The position numbers and the translations under genes are program-made. DNA of 64,000 nt from JBCCIM01 sp965263205 (GTDB lineage Bacteria > Bacteroidota > Rhodothermia > Rhodothermales > JAHQVL01): the NCBI GenBank assembly GCA_965263205.1, contig CBDHHF010000035.1, positions 1 to 64,000 of the forward strand, given 5' to 3'. Of the stretch, positions 28,157 through 38,203 are shown piece after piece (position 1 is the first letter of the stretch; every line of letters starts with the position of its first letter). Below the pieces are notes generated by a model. That model searched no databases and had not been told where the DNA came from. It saw only the letters and a program-made list of their open reading frames with translations.

Positions 28157-30820
28157 ATGGACATTTACATCCTGAATAATGCATATATATTTCTGATAGG
28201 CGCCGGCAGCACCCTGCCCTTAATACTCTATGCCTGGCCAAGGCGACACTTTCCGACCGTTCCCTTTTTTATTATTGGCAGTTCGCTCATCTTCCTCTGG
28301 TGCCTGCTTGCTGCGATAGATCATAGCCTGGGTTCTGATGCAGTCGCACGGACCACAATCAATAATATCGTATACCTGCCCATTGCGTTTTCGAGTATAA
28401 ACTGGCTCTTTTTTGCGCTTTCATTTACGCGGCGCTCAACCTGGCTATCGTGGAAGAAAATTGCGGTTGCCTGCCTGATTCCAGCAATCACAACGATCCT
28501 GGCAATTACCAATGAGCAGCACCACATTATGTTTGGCCCGGTCAATGAAGACCTGCTGAACACAGAAAACGCGATCTTTTTGCGTGACCTAAAATCCTGG
28601 TTTTGGGTGCACGCCATGTATAGCTACGCCGCCATTGTGATCGGCTCGATTGTCATTACCCGTGCGGTCGTGGGGCGAAGCCGGATTTATCGCAATCAAG
28701 GATGGATCATGGTTTTTGGCGCCCTCATTCCCTTTTCAGCCAACATCATCTACCTGTTTTTCCAGCTTAATATCGACATCACGCCGTTGTCCATGTCGTT
28801 TTCAGCCATCTTGTTTGCGTGGGGAATTTTCCGATACAAGTTGTTTAACCTTGGCCCGGTAGCACGCGCTACGGTGTTCGATTGTGTTGACGATCCGGTT
28901 GTTGTACTGGACACCAACGAGTGTGTGGTAGACCTAAACCCCTCGGCAGCTGCCCTGCTTGAGCTACCAAAGAAAGAACTCATTGGTGAAGAATTATCCG
29001 AGGCCTTTCTGTATCCGCTGAATGAGTTAGCGGATCACGGTGCAATCCCGAATGAAATTATTCTCCTTAAAGACGGAAAGGAAACGTGTTATCGCGTTTC
29101 GAGCAAACCGATAACAGGTGCCAAAGGTGACAACCTGGGCCGGCTCCTGATGCTGCACAACATTACCTCACTGAAACACAAAGAACGAGAATTGCAGCGG
29201 GCCAAAGAAAGCGCAGAGCAAGCCAGAGAAAGTGCTGAACAGGCAGCGTTGGTAAAAACTGAATTCCTGGCCACCATGAGCCACGAGATCAGAACACCGA
29301 TGAACGGTGTAATCGGTTTCACAAGTTTGTTGATGGATACCGAACTTGACGCTGAGCAGTACGAATTTGTAAATACAATCCGAAACAGTGGCAATGCGTT
29401 GCTCGCTATCATCAATGACATCCTCGACTTCTCCAAAATCGAAGCCGGCAAAGTCAAAATTGACAAACACCCCTTCACCCTCCATACCTGCATTGAAGAA
29501 TCACTCGATACCATCTCTCATCGGGCTGCACAAAAAGGATTAGACCTGGCCTACTTCATCCATCCGAGTGTGCCTCATATCATTTCTAGTGATGCCACGC
29601 GCCTACGCCAGGTGCTCATCAATTTACTCGACAATGCCGTTAAATTTACAGACCAGGGAGAGATCACACTCCAGGTTGCCATTGAGAAATACCCGCGCGA
29701 TGTTGAGGCACCGTTCCTGCTTCGCTTCAGCGTTCACGATACAGGGGTAGGTATCCCGCCCGAGCGCCTAAAAACGGTTTTTGATTCGTTTACACAGGTC
29801 GACAGCTCAACCACGCGAAGGTATGGCGGCACAGGGCTTGGCCTGACCATCTGCAAGCGCCTCATTCAAATGATGGACGGCGAGATAGGCGTAGACAGCA
29901 TTGACGGCATGGGCTCGGAGTTTTACTTCACCATTGAAGCCGGCGAAGAACAGCGCTCCGACTTGATTATGCCCTCCAACCGAACGTCGGGTATTATGGC
30001 GGGACAACGATTACTCGTTGTCAGCGGTAGTGAACCCCGATGTAACAGGCTTTCGCATCTGTTTGGATTATGGGGCATCCGGGCAGACTTTGTATCATCC
30101 GCTGTTGAAGCACTCACACGCGCCGATAAAATCAACGGGCAAAACGCACCAGCGTATGACGCCATTTTGCTCGATCATTATGTACCCGATTTAGATGCGC
30201 GTAAGTTGGGCAAAACCTTACAGGCCCAGCACAAAGATAGCGCGCTTATTCTGGTTTGCACCCGCGATTTCACCCCTGCGCCGGCCCAATTGAAGCCAGC
30301 AGCACTCCTCGAAAAGCCGATCAAACAGGCACGGCTCAAAAAGGTCTTGCAGTCAACGTTGAGCTGGAAAAATACCAACGAGCAAAAAAATGACTACCTA
30401 ATCTTTGATCCCAAGCTCGGCCAAACCCATCCTTTAAACATACTGATTGCAGAAGACGATGCCATCAATCAGGAATTGGCGCGCCTTTTCTTTAAGCGAC
30501 TGGGCTATGAGCCAGATATCGTATCAAACGGAAAACAGGTCCTGAAAGCACTGAAGCAGCGCGATTACGATGTCATATTCATGGACGTGTACATGCCCGA
30601 AATGGATGGCCTTGAAACCACCAAGCGGATTATCTGGGAAGATGAGGACAATTCGCGGCCTATCATTGTAGCCATGACAGCAAGCGTAACGTTGCACGAT
30701 CGCAACCAATGCGAACTCGCCGGCATGGACGATTTTATCAGCAAGCCCATCCACCTCGAACACCTCGTTCGCATCCTAAAACAGCTAAAAGGCCTCGATA
30801 CAGCAAGTGAAGTAGTTTAA
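28157..30820 (+). CDS. 7TM hybrid histidine kinase with two receiver domains
   Basis: The 887-residue product starts at 28157 (MDIYILNNAYIFLIGAG). It has a seven-helix N-terminal sensor (residues ~1-225, 7TM type), a PAS domain (~240-345), a coiled-coil linker, HisKA with SHEIRTPMNG (His near residue 375), and HATPase with LINLLDNAVKFT, DTGVGIPPERL and YGGTGLGLTICK. Two REC domains follow. The second (from about 760) has EDDAIN and FMDVYMPEMDG with the phospho-Asp near 808. The first is degenerate: LVVSGSEPRCN replaces the acidic pair, though AILLDHYVPD keeps an Asp. No output protein or partner regulator is encoded next to it, so it must signal through another response regulator or HPt. Confidence 0.9.
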   Translation: MDIYILNNAYIFLIGAGSTLPLILYAWPRRHFPTVPFFIIGSSLIFLWCLLAAIDHSLGSDAVARTTINNIVYLPIAFSSINWLFFALSFTRRSTWLSWKKIAVACLIPAITTILAITNEQHHIMFGPVNEDLLNTENAIFLRDLKSWFWVHAMYSYAAIVIGSIVITRAVVGRSRIYRNQGWIMVFGALIPFSANIIYLFFQLNIDITPLSMSFSAILFAWGIFRYKLFNLGPVARATVFDCVDDPVVVLDTNECVVDLNPSAAALLELPKKELIGEELSEAFLYPLNELADHGAIPNEIILLKDGKETCYRVSSKPITGAKGDNLGRLLMLHNITSLKHKERELQRAKESAEQARESAEQAALVKTEFLATMSHEIRTPMNGVIGFTSLLMDTELDAEQYEFVNTIRNSGNALLAIINDILDFSKIEAGKVKIDKHPFTLHTCIEESLDTISHRAAQKGLDLAYFIHPSVPHIISSDATRLRQVLINLLDNAVKFTDQGEITLQVAIEKYPRDVEAPFLLRFSVHDTGVGIPPERLKTVFDSFTQVDSSTTRRYGGTGLGLTICKRLIQMMDGEIGVDSIDGMGSEFYFTIEAGEEQRSDLIMPSNRTSGIMAGQRLLVVSGSEPRCNRLSHLFGLWGIRADFVSSAVEALTRADKINGQNAPAYDAILLDHYVPDLDARKLGKTLQAQHKDSALILVCTRDFTPAPAQLKPAALLEKPIKQARLKKVLQSTLSWKNTNEQKNDYLIFDPKLGQTHPLNILIAEDDAINQELARLFFKRLGYEPDIVSNGKQVLKALKQRDYDVIFMDVYMPEMDGLETTKRIIWEDEDNSRPIIVAMTASVTLHDRNQCELAGMDDFISKPIHLEHLVRILKQLKGLDTASEVV

Positions 30821-31383
30821 GTTTACAATTTGTGTGTAGTGTAAGTAGCCAGTAAATAATAACAATATTGACTGGCGGCGGAACGATTCGCTCACTCCAT
30901 GCGTGTTTAACTAACGCACATCTTTAGAACTCTTAGCACCATCAACATCCTGATGCTCCGATGTTTTTTGGAGAGGCTTAAAGTGGCGTGGCGTATTGCA
31001 GGCCGGAATTTCCAGTAGTATTTTGTGGACAGCTGCCCGGTTTAGTCCATAGACGACAACTACCCTATTTGTGTCCTATTGGCAAGCTCTGCTTTTTTCG
31101 CCCTTTACAATTTTAGGAACCATAAGTAGTGTGGTAAGATCTGAATTTGTCTGTTTTTGAACGGGACAGGCATCAGTCAATCCTGACACACTGACATTCA
31201 TCCAAATCCGCATGTTAAAAACATGCCGTGCCTGCAACACATGTAGCAGCTGCAGCATGGACGATAACAGCGAGCCGGGGATACGTATGCGTAATTCAGG
31301 TTGAATTTCAGTGTGTTGCATCGACCCAACCCACATTTAGAACGATCTATATCACGCTTGCTCATTTTAAACTACCCCTTTAT
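30821..31383. other. Intergenic region between kinase and AP2-like gene
   Basis: I see no convincing gene. A short Cys-rich frame (31212-31304) lacks a ribosome site and is listed among the rejected items. A weak hairpin aacatc...gatgtt near 30946-30972 is followed by T's and could terminate the kinase transcript, but the stem is only six bases. Confidence 0.45.
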
Positions 31384-31899
31384 ATGAGTAACCGAAAGTA
31401 TATCACACGCCTAAACTACCCATCGAGTGGTGTGAAAGGCTGGTGGGTACGCATTCCAAGATTGAGCAAAAACAAGCTGTTTTCCGACAATATTTACGGA
31501 GGAACAGACGAAGCAGAACTCGCCGCGCGGGTTTGGCGGGACAAGTTGCTCAAAGATGCGCCACCTGAAAAATCTAAAACGGCCGACACGGGCGTGGACG
31601 GCCTGAACGTGAACTTCAGAAAAGGCAAAAACAAAATGCTAGCCTATTTGTCGATTGATCTGACCAGAAATCAGGATCGACTTCAGGCGACCATATCGCT
31701 GAACCAGCGTCCGTTACGCCCCGTTTTATGGGAAGCTTGCCGGCGCATGGGTGCTTTTCTGGAACAGCACGAAGAGGGAGACTTGCAGGAAATTGCAAGT
31801 GACATTTTCTCACGCTCTCACAGTCGAATACAGCATATTCTGGACAAACACACGCCTAGCTTCAAAAAAGAGAAAACCAAAAAGAAGACATCTGGCTAA
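31384..31899 (+). CDS. AP2-like DNA-binding domain protein
   Basis: The start at 31384 (MSNRKYITRLNYPSS) gives 171 residues; the longer upstream frame has no family resemblance. Residues ~6-55 match bacterial AP2-like domains: ITRLNYPSSGVKGWWVRI, FSDNIYGGTDEAELAA and WRDKLL. AP2 domains bind DNA with a three-stranded sheet; in bacteria they are common in homing-endonuclease-linked proteins, integrases and stand-alone regulators. The rest is helical and lysine-rich at the end (KKEKTKKKTSG), with no nuclease motif. It stands alone among unrelated genes, so its DNA target and role are unknown. Confidence 0.75.
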   Translation: MSNRKYITRLNYPSSGVKGWWVRIPRLSKNKLFSDNIYGGTDEAELAARVWRDKLLKDAPPEKSKTADTGVDGLNVNFRKGKNKMLAYLSIDLTRNQDRLQATISLNQRPLRPVLWEACRRMGAFLEQHEEGDLQEIASDIFSRSHSRIQHILDKHTPSFKKEKTKKKTSG

Positions 31900-32540
31900 T
31901 CTCTTTGTATATGACATAGTATATGATAGCTAAGTAGCATGTGGAGCGTATCCAATTCCATTGCAACAACGTGTACACAGGACCCACTGGCTCCTTCTTT
32001 TGAAGGGGCCGGCTCACCTGATTTTTGATTCAATTGCTGCTGCGTGAGTAGGTTCGGATAGGTGCGTCAGAGAAAGGCGTGGTAATCAAACAATCAATTT
32101 CCACAGCACTGCAAGTACAACGCAGGCAAAAGCTGTAGAAAAGGCAATACGTTCCCAGATCTTGGAAGAAAAGGACTTCATGGCGTTCGAAATCAGTTGG
32201 TCGGAAGGGCAGTAAAAAGATAGCAACTACCCTTCCCCTCTTCAATCACATATCCATGTGATATGCTGAATTCACAAAGTTCTGCCGGCTTTTTCACAGG
32301 CGTGATTAACCATGTCATAACATGTATGCTCCTGTCTATGCCCGTACGCACCCGCTACAGTGATTTGTTAGGCTACTAACCTTAGCAAGGCCTAATATGC
32401 ACAATCAACAGGCCCACTCAAAAAAATTGTGCTACGTCTTTTCTTTCCGTGATTTACGATTGATCACAGTGATTCAAGCACAGCAAGCCCTGCCTTTTCC
32501 CAAAGGGAGGTTTCTTGTGTTTACGGAACGATAGATACAT
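31900..32540. other. Intergenic region with one possible small gene
   Basis: Apart from a possible 31-codon gene (32086-32181) no reading frame has a motif or export signal. Near 32520 the terminator of the secreted nuclease gene begins. The rest shows no repeat. Confidence 0.5.
32086..32181 (-). CDS. Possible 31-residue single-pass membrane peptide
   Basis: The frame MKSFSSKIWERIAFSTAFAC continues into VVLAVLWKLIV and a stop at 32086. It has a short basic head and one hydrophobic segment, the pattern of bacterial small membrane proteins. No clear Shine-Dalgarno sequence precedes the ATG, and I cannot test conservation. I list it as a candidate only. Confidence 0.3.
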   Translation of the reverse strand: MKSFSSKIWERIAFSTAFACVVLAVLWKLIV

Positions 32541-32580
32541 AAAAAAGGGCCGGCGCATGTTGTAGCGCCGGCCCTTTTTT
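32541..32580. terminator. Rho-independent terminator after the secreted nuclease gene
   Basis: A perfect 16-bp stem, aaaaaagggccggcgc (32541-32556) and gcgccggccctttttt (32565-32580), has an eight-base loop. It lies 34 bases after the nuclease stop (minus strand) and is the strongest terminator in the window. Confidence 0.95.
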
Positions 32581-32614
32581 GCATAGTTTGCTGTCTCATA
32601 CAGCCAACCATCAT

Positions 32615-35600
32615 TTACTTCACAAGCATCATTTTCTTCACAGAAGCGAAGTTATTCACTTCGAGGCGATAGATGTACGCACCACTTGGATAGGAGCGCG
32701 CATCAAAAGACGCATCATGATACCCCGCATTCAATTCCCGATCGATCAGCGTGTCTACCAGGCGGCCCAGCATGTCGTACACTTTGAGCGTGACATGGCC
32801 GGCTTCGGGTAGGCTGAATGGAATCGTTGTTACAGGATTAAATGGGTTCGGATAGTTCTGCGTTAACGCATACTCTTCGGGCAACGCAGCTTCCGTAGCA
32901 TCCAACTGCAGGTTGTCCGTAGCAGTTTCTGCAGCAACAGCCGGCTGCACCATGCTTGGTGCCCAATGGCTATCGAGCGTGATCGAAACGTTGCGCTCAA
33001 GCCAGACATCTTTCGCAAGGAAAGCACCTGTGGCATACACCAGTTCGTTCATGACGATGCTACCATTTGGAGCAAACATGTTTACGTGCAGATCTGAACC
33101 TTTGCCGATATCAACAGCTGCCGGCTTCTCAAACAAGCCGCCGTTGGTACCGTTGATGCCTTCCACGTAGAGCACAAAGTCGCTGGCATCTGCGGATGCT
33201 GCATCTGATGGTCCAATGGTAACCGATTGGTGTGTCTCAACCTTTCCAGCAATACGCATGGCACCGCTGTCGTCAAACACCATTTCACCACCGCGATAGA
33301 TGGTCAGCGATGCGACGTCATATTCACCACCGGTAAGTACCAGTGAGGCATTCTGGCGAACAAGAATATGGCCGTATGCACCAGCATCAAGCGTAACGAC
33401 CGACTTTTTCGGTACAATCAGTACGTCATCCGTTGGCGTTCCAGACTGGAATGCAGGGAACTCGAATACTGGTAGCGCCAAAGGCGTCGTTTCTGCGCCC
33501 GTCACCGTACCCAGGTTTTCGAGCGTGTTGTACGCAACATCGCTAGCTACCAGGGCTTGTGGGAATACGAGAATGTCATCAGCTTTCACATCGAAGCCAT
33601 CCGCAGTAACTGCTCGCTTACCGATGCTGAGCTCATAATCTGCAACCAGTGTTTCGTCTGAATCACCCTGGACCAGAATATCGCCACTGTTCACATAACT
33701 ATTGAACCCGATGAACATGCTGTTTGCTGCAGCAAGTACAGCCGTGCCGGGCAGAGCTGGCTGAATTTCCACGTACAATACAAGACCGTCGTGGTCTGAT
33801 GCACGCAGTGGCGTTGTATCGTCATCCAGTAGCACGAGTGGTGCGCCGGCGTTGCCACGGCCAAAGGCAAACTCGTTCACAAAGGGATCGAGTCCAACGC
33901 TGGTCAATGCATGATCAAGTACCTGCGATGTACCGCGGAAGATGAACGAGTACCGCTCTTCAGCCGGCAGATTCAACACCTGGTTTGTGAGATCAGGATT
34001 TACCAAATCGTCACCACTCAGCAAGTTGTCATCCGGGTTGAACACACCGCGAATCTGTCCAACAGCATCTACATAGCCGTCAGAGAATTCGAATGCATTG
34101 AAGTCCCCTACTACCGTCAATCGAACATCTGCATTTGCATCCTGGCGTGCCTGCACAATGGTAGCGATAGACTGCGCCTGCTCAAGCCGCTTCACACGAA
34201 CCCGTTCGCCTGAGCCATCGTCATCGATACCACTGAGCGAGCGATTGTGTACCGCGAGTACCTCGATTGGGAAAACAGGTACACCACCCAACAGGAAGTC
34301 AGCCTCAAGCAAGAGCGGCGGACGGTCGTGCAGGAGTGACCCGTCGAAGGTAAGCAGTTCATCAGCGGCAAGCTGTGTAACCGCGTTTACCTGTACGGCA
34401 GACGGGCGAACGAGGAAACCGACGTCGATTCCGCCGACGTCGTTGCCTTCAACCAGGTAAGCATCATAAATCAAAGATCCGTCATCATTCTGGATCTGCG
34501 CAGCCAGGTCTTCCAGCACACCGAGTTTCTCGGCTTCCTGCACCGCAATGATATCTGGCGCAGCAAGTACGTCACGAATGTAGCTTGAGAACTTGGCCAG
34601 GCGCGTTGCATACTCTTCTGCATCAACAACGGTCTCGGAGCCGTCAGCCACATCATCGAACAACCGGAAAAGATTCAGCGAGGCAACCGTACCTTCGCTG
34701 TCGCCGGCAGCGCGTACCGGCTCCGGCAACGTTGCAACGGTTGTAGTTAGTTCTGTTGGCCAGAGTTCATACCCACCAAACTCAAAACCCAGGGCACCCG
34801 TTGCGGAGAACGTAGAACCCAGTGGGAGCAACACATTGTCGAGTCCAAGCTTGTCTGGGTCCAACTCAAACACCTCTGGATTGCCATCCCATACGGGCAA
34901 TCCGGTGAGGCCCGGGAATTCGATACCTGGTTCGCGGAAGGTCTGTACACCACTCGCAACCACATACGCTTCGGCTTCAGGATCGGAGCCAAAGCTCTGG
35001 CTCGGACCTGTTACAAAACCGTTGGCAACAGTGATCAGCATGCCCTCATACTGCTCGTACGCCGTGTCATCTTGTGGCTGATCAGGAGAGGGTAGCATAT
35101 CGTCAAACACAATGGCATCAGGGACAGTGCCTGTGCCCGTTACCAGCACCTCGGTCACGTCGGTGAACTCGGTGAAGTCGAAGAATTCCACCACGGTACC
35201 AGTGACCGTCACCAGGTCGCCAACAGCAACAGATGGTGCAGCATCCAGGAAGACAAAAATACCATCAGACGTGTTTTCCAATCCGTCGGTACGGTCGGCC
35301 GGCGTTTGCATGAAAAAGCCATCGGTACCCAACGCGGTTACGACGTTGTTCTCAGACGTAACAATGGTATTTTCGAATGGTGAGACAAAGCCGTCGCCCT
35401 GGATCTCAAAGATCTCAGCGATACCACCAATAACCACAGCGCCGTTCTCGGTACCCGGTGTTGGTGCTATTTGATCGTAAGACACTGTATTCCGCTGTCC
35501 ACCCTCCCCATTCGGGAAACGTGAGTTCGAATGGTTGTCTTTGTCGCCATTACCATCTTCGTTTACCTGCGCCTCGCCTGCATTCAGCAGGGCGAGTAGG

Positions 35601-37693
35601 GCCGCGTCGTCACCGTCGTTTGTGTCGTAGACAAGTGCATCGACCAGATTGGCTGTGGTGACGGGCGTGTCTTCTGGAAACTCAGATGCATCGCCTACAA
35701 AAAGCGCGACAGCATCTGCACCATTCTGGATGAGGTTCTCATCAGGTGATACGTCCAGGTCACAGTTAGGCGTGTTCGCTGCGTTGCCACAGAGTACAAA
35801 ATACCCTTCAGCGTTGGTTGACTGTCCGTCGAGATCAAATGCTTCGTACGAGGCATCGTCGCTGCCATTGAAAAATACGAGTACCAGGCCATCCAGGGTT
35901 GTGTTACCTGTGCCGCCATCAAACAGCTCAACAAACTCCGCGTCATCCGTGCTGGTCTGATCTGCATCTACCTCGTTGATGACGATATCGACATCAGGCG
36001 GTGGCAGCATGTTTTCCGTACCAGGCGTTGGCGGCAACTGTGCATAGGTGCTTGTGTTTCTTGCACCGCCGGCACCATTCGGGATACGCTGATTGGACTC
36101 AAAATCTTTGTTACCGTTTGCATCTTCATTTACCTGCGCTTCGCCGGCGTTGAGCAGCACAAGCAGCCCCGCATCATCGCCATCGCTCGTATCATATACA
36201 AGGGCGTCAATCAGGTTATCGGTAGTGACTGGCGTGTCGTTTGGAAAATCAGCTGCATCACCAGCGTACAGCGCGGCAGCATCTGCACCATTCTGGATGA
36301 GATTGTCCGGATCGTTGACATCAAAGTCACAATTCGGAACGTTGTCCGCTTCATTACAGAGCACAAAGTAGCCGTCTGCGCCGGTTGAGAATCCATCCAG
36401 ATCAAAAGATTCATACGAGGCATCGTCGCTGCCGTTGAACAGGACAAGGACGAGGCCCGTGAGATCTGTATTGCCATCGCCACCGTCATACAGCTCAACA
36501 AACTCAGCTGTATCGGTGCCGTCCTGATCAGCATCTAATTCGTTGATGACAATCTCGGGCAGTGGCTCGCCACCATTCACGGTACCGGGCGTAGGCGCCA
36601 GTTGTGCGTAGGTGCTCGTGTTACGCGCACCACCATCGCCATTCGGAATACGCTGGCTCGACTCAAAGTCTTTGTTGCCATTTTCGTCTTCGTTAATCTG
36701 TGGCTCCCCTGGATTCAGAAGAACCGCCAGGCCGGCGTCGTCACCATCGTTGGTGTCATACACAATGGCATCAATCAGGTCATCAGTAGAAACAGGTGTA
36801 CCGTCCGTGTAGTCAGCCGCATCCCCTGTATACAGTGCAATGGCGTCTGCGCCGTTCTGGATCAGGTTATCCGAAACGTTAACGTCGAAGTCGCAATTGG
36901 GAACGTTGTCCGCTTCATTACAAAGCACGAAGTACCCATCCGCATCTGTGGAAAAGCCGTCCAGATCAAATGCTTCGTATGCTTCGTCGTTGCTGCCGTT
37001 AAAGAAAACAAGCGCCAGGCCACTCAGATCGGTGTTGCCGGCGCCGCCATCGAAGAGCTCAACAAACTCAGCGGTATCGGTGCCATCCTGATCAGCGTCT
37101 ACTTCATTGATGACAATGTTAGGCGTGCTGTCGCCGTCAAAGACCTGGTTGTTATTAAACGCACCAAACGTGTTGGTTGCGGCTGCTTCCCACGCAAAAT
37201 CTTCGTACGTGGTACCTGTACCGCCAAGCTGCAGCGACTCACCCACCTGCGTAGCGCTGGATTCTTCTACACCAATGTCGATACTGGTCAGACCAGCAGC
37301 AACACCGCCGGCAGCCGTAAAGGAGCCTTCATAACTCAAAAACTGGACAACATTGACGCCATCAAACAGAACCAAGCCATCAGGCGAGCCATTCTGGATG
37401 CCGGCAATTTCGATATCAACAACACCAAAGCCACCACCTAAGTCTGGGATGACATCTGTAAGATTTACGGTGTTGTATTCGTCAAGTACAGAGGCAGAGC
37501 CATTGTACAGGACAATACTCCAACCATTTAGATCGGTACCTGCGGGGCCGGCTATCTCAATAGCTTCTCCCTCATCACCACCCGTATTATCGTAGTGGAT
37601 TTCATTAATAAATACTGATGTCTGGGCACTAACGGGTTGTAGGGATACAACAAAGGCCAAACACAGACAACATATCTGTAAAAATCGATTCAT
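32615..37693 (-). CDS. Large secreted nuclease: lamin-tail modules, EEP domain, T9SS sorting tail
   Basis: The 1692-residue product has a signal peptide (MNRFLQICCLCLAFVVSLQPVSAQ) followed by a lamin-tail-like domain (VFINEIHYDNTGGDEGE). Three near-identical modules of about 187 residues begin around residues 195, 380 and 570, each with VINEVDADQ and AEFVELFDGG. An OB-like segment (~755-960) and an endonuclease/exonuclease/phosphatase domain (~1000-1310) follow, with DIIAVQEAE, AVHNRSLSG, VVGDFNAFEF and RASDHDGL. A region with VNMFAPNGSI resembles surface-protein beta structures. The end QNYPNPFNPVTTIPF...KMMLVK is a type IX sorting tail. This is an ExeM/NucH-type extracellular DNase layout, so it probably degrades DNA at the surface. 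Metal-binding Asp/His residues appear intact. Confidence 0.9.
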   Translation of the reverse strand: MNRFLQICCLCLAFVVSLQPVSAQTSVFINEIHYDNTGGDEGEAIEIAGPAGTDLNGWSIVLYNGSASVLDEYNTVNLTDVIPDLGGGFGVVDIEIAGIQNGSPDGLVLFDGVNVVQFLSYEGSFTAAGGVAAGLTSIDIGVEESSATQVGESLQLGGTGTTYEDFAWEAAATNTFGAFNNNQVFDGDSTPNIVINEVDADQDGTDTAEFVELFDGGAGNTDLSGLALVFFNGSNDEAYEAFDLDGFSTDADGYFVLCNEADNVPNCDFDVNVSDNLIQNGADAIALYTGDAADYTDGTPVSTDDLIDAIVYDTNDGDDAGLAVLLNPGEPQINEDENGNKDFESSQRIPNGDGGARNTSTYAQLAPTPGTVNGGEPLPEIVINELDADQDGTDTAEFVELYDGGDGNTDLTGLVLVLFNGSDDASYESFDLDGFSTGADGYFVLCNEADNVPNCDFDVNDPDNLIQNGADAAALYAGDAADFPNDTPVTTDNLIDALVYDTSDGDDAGLLVLLNAGEAQVNEDANGNKDFESNQRIPNGAGGARNTSTYAQLPPTPGTENMLPPPDVDIVINEVDADQTSTDDAEFVELFDGGTGNTTLDGLVLVFFNGSDDASYEAFDLDGQSTNAEGYFVLCGNAANTPNCDLDVSPDENLIQNGADAVALFVGDASEFPEDTPVTTANLVDALVYDTNDGDDAALLALLNAGEAQVNEDGNGDKDNHSNSRFPNGEGGQRNTVSYDQIAPTPGTENGAVVIGGIAEIFEIQGDGFVSPFENTIVTSENNVVTALGTDGFFMQTPADRTDGLENTSDGIFVFLDAAPSVAVGDLVTVTGTVVEFFDFTEFTDVTEVLVTGTGTVPDAIVFDDMLPSPDQPQDDTAYEQYEGMLITVANGFVTGPSQSFGSDPEAEAYVVASGVQTFREPGIEFPGLTGLPVWDGNPEVFELDPDKLGLDNVLLPLGSTFSATGALGFEFGGYELWPTELTTTVATLPEPVRAAGDSEGTVASLNLFRLFDDVADGSETVVDAEEYATRLAKFSSYIRDVLAAPDIIAVQEAEKLGVLEDLAAQIQNDDGSLIYDAYLVEGNDVGGIDVGFLVRPSAVQVNAVTQLAADELLTFDGSLLHDRPPLLLEADFLLGGVPVFPIEVLAVHNRSLSGIDDDGSGERVRVKRLEQAQSIATIVQARQDANADVRLTVVGDFNAFEFSDGYVDAVGQIRGVFNPDDNLLSGDDLVNPDLTNQVLNLPAEERYSFIFRGTSQVLDHALTSVGLDPFVNEFAFGRGNAGAPLVLLDDDTTPLRASDHDGLVLYVEIQPALPGTAVLAAANSMFIGFNSYVNSGDILVQGDSDETLVADYELSIGKRAVTADGFDVKADDILVFPQALVASDVAYNTLENLGTVTGAETTPLALPVFEFPAFQSGTPTDDVLIVPKKSVVTLDAGAYGHILVRQNASLVLTGGEYDVASLTIYRGGEMVFDDSGAMRIAGKVETHQSVTIGPSDAASADASDFVLYVEGINGTNGGLFEKPAAVDIGKGSDLHVNMFAPNGSIVMNELVYATGAFLAKDVWLERNVSITLDSHWAPSMVQPAVAAETATDNLQLDATEAALPEEYALTQNYPNPFNPVTTIPFSLPEAGHVTLKVYDMLGRLVDTLIDRELNAGYHDASFDARSYPSGAYIYRLEVNNFASVKKMMLVK
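35445..37115 (-). repeat. Intragenic triplication of a 560-bp lamin-tail module
   Basis: Three in-frame units of about 560 bp begin near 37105, 36545 and 35985 (minus strand). Each contains the same series of motifs: VINEVDADQ, LVFFNGSDD, GYFVLCNEADN, NLIQNGADA, DDAGLLVLLN and an end of PTPGT. Units 1 and 2 are more alike than either is to unit 3. This fits duplication by recombination inside the gene. Confidence 0.85.
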
Positions 37694-37912
37694 GGGTTCC
37701 CTGAGATGAAACGTGTTTTGTAGGAATCACGATTGTGCAATCATCAAAGGGTACAGAGAGAGGCGAGGTTAATATAGGCAATCGGAAGTGGGCACCAATT
37801 ATCCGATTGTAAACAATTAGCCCTGTTGTGTGCGCCAAAGGTTTGGGTTTGCTTAGATACAGCTCCCCATTACGAAGTGCTCGCCTTAAAAAGGGTGACT
37901 GACGTGCCTTAT

Positions 37913-38203
37913 TTATTCAAAAAGAGAATCATCCAGCATCCGATGCGGCTCTTGCAGCATCCAGTGCAAAAACCCGCACTCCGAACACACCAGCGTGTGG
38001 ACTTTTTTGTAATCCAACCCAAGCATAGCCGACTTGACCGTTGTGTTCACCTGGGCTACCCCTTCGATAAACCGGTCGTTTTTACAGTGCGTACAGCAAA
38101 TTTTGAGGCCAGCCAGCATGTAACTTCCAGGAATTAGCGGCTTGCCGGCGTCTTCTTTTGATTTGTTGTGCCTGCGCAGTCTGGAGAAAAAATCCTGGCC
38201 CAT
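37913..38203 (-). CDS. Small zinc-ribbon protein
   Basis: The start at 38203 (MGQDFFSRLRRHNK) is preferred over longer upstream frames because they read poorly. The 96-residue product has two CxxC pairs, ICCTHCKNDRF and LVCSECGFLHWML, with a stretch LGLDYKKVHTL between them, typical of a zinc-ribbon family of short uncharacterised proteins. It is probably cytosolic. It lies apart from its neighbours. Confidence 0.75.
   Translation of the reverse strand: MGQDFFSRLRRHNKSKEDAGKPLIPGSYMLAGLKICCTHCKNDRFIEGVAQVNTTVKSAMLGLDYKKVHTLVCSECGFLHWMLQEPHRMLDDSLFE

Noticed and set aside
31212..31304. 30-residue Cys-rich peptide (CRACNTCSSC)
   Set aside because: Interesting cysteine spacing but no ribosome site and no supporting context.
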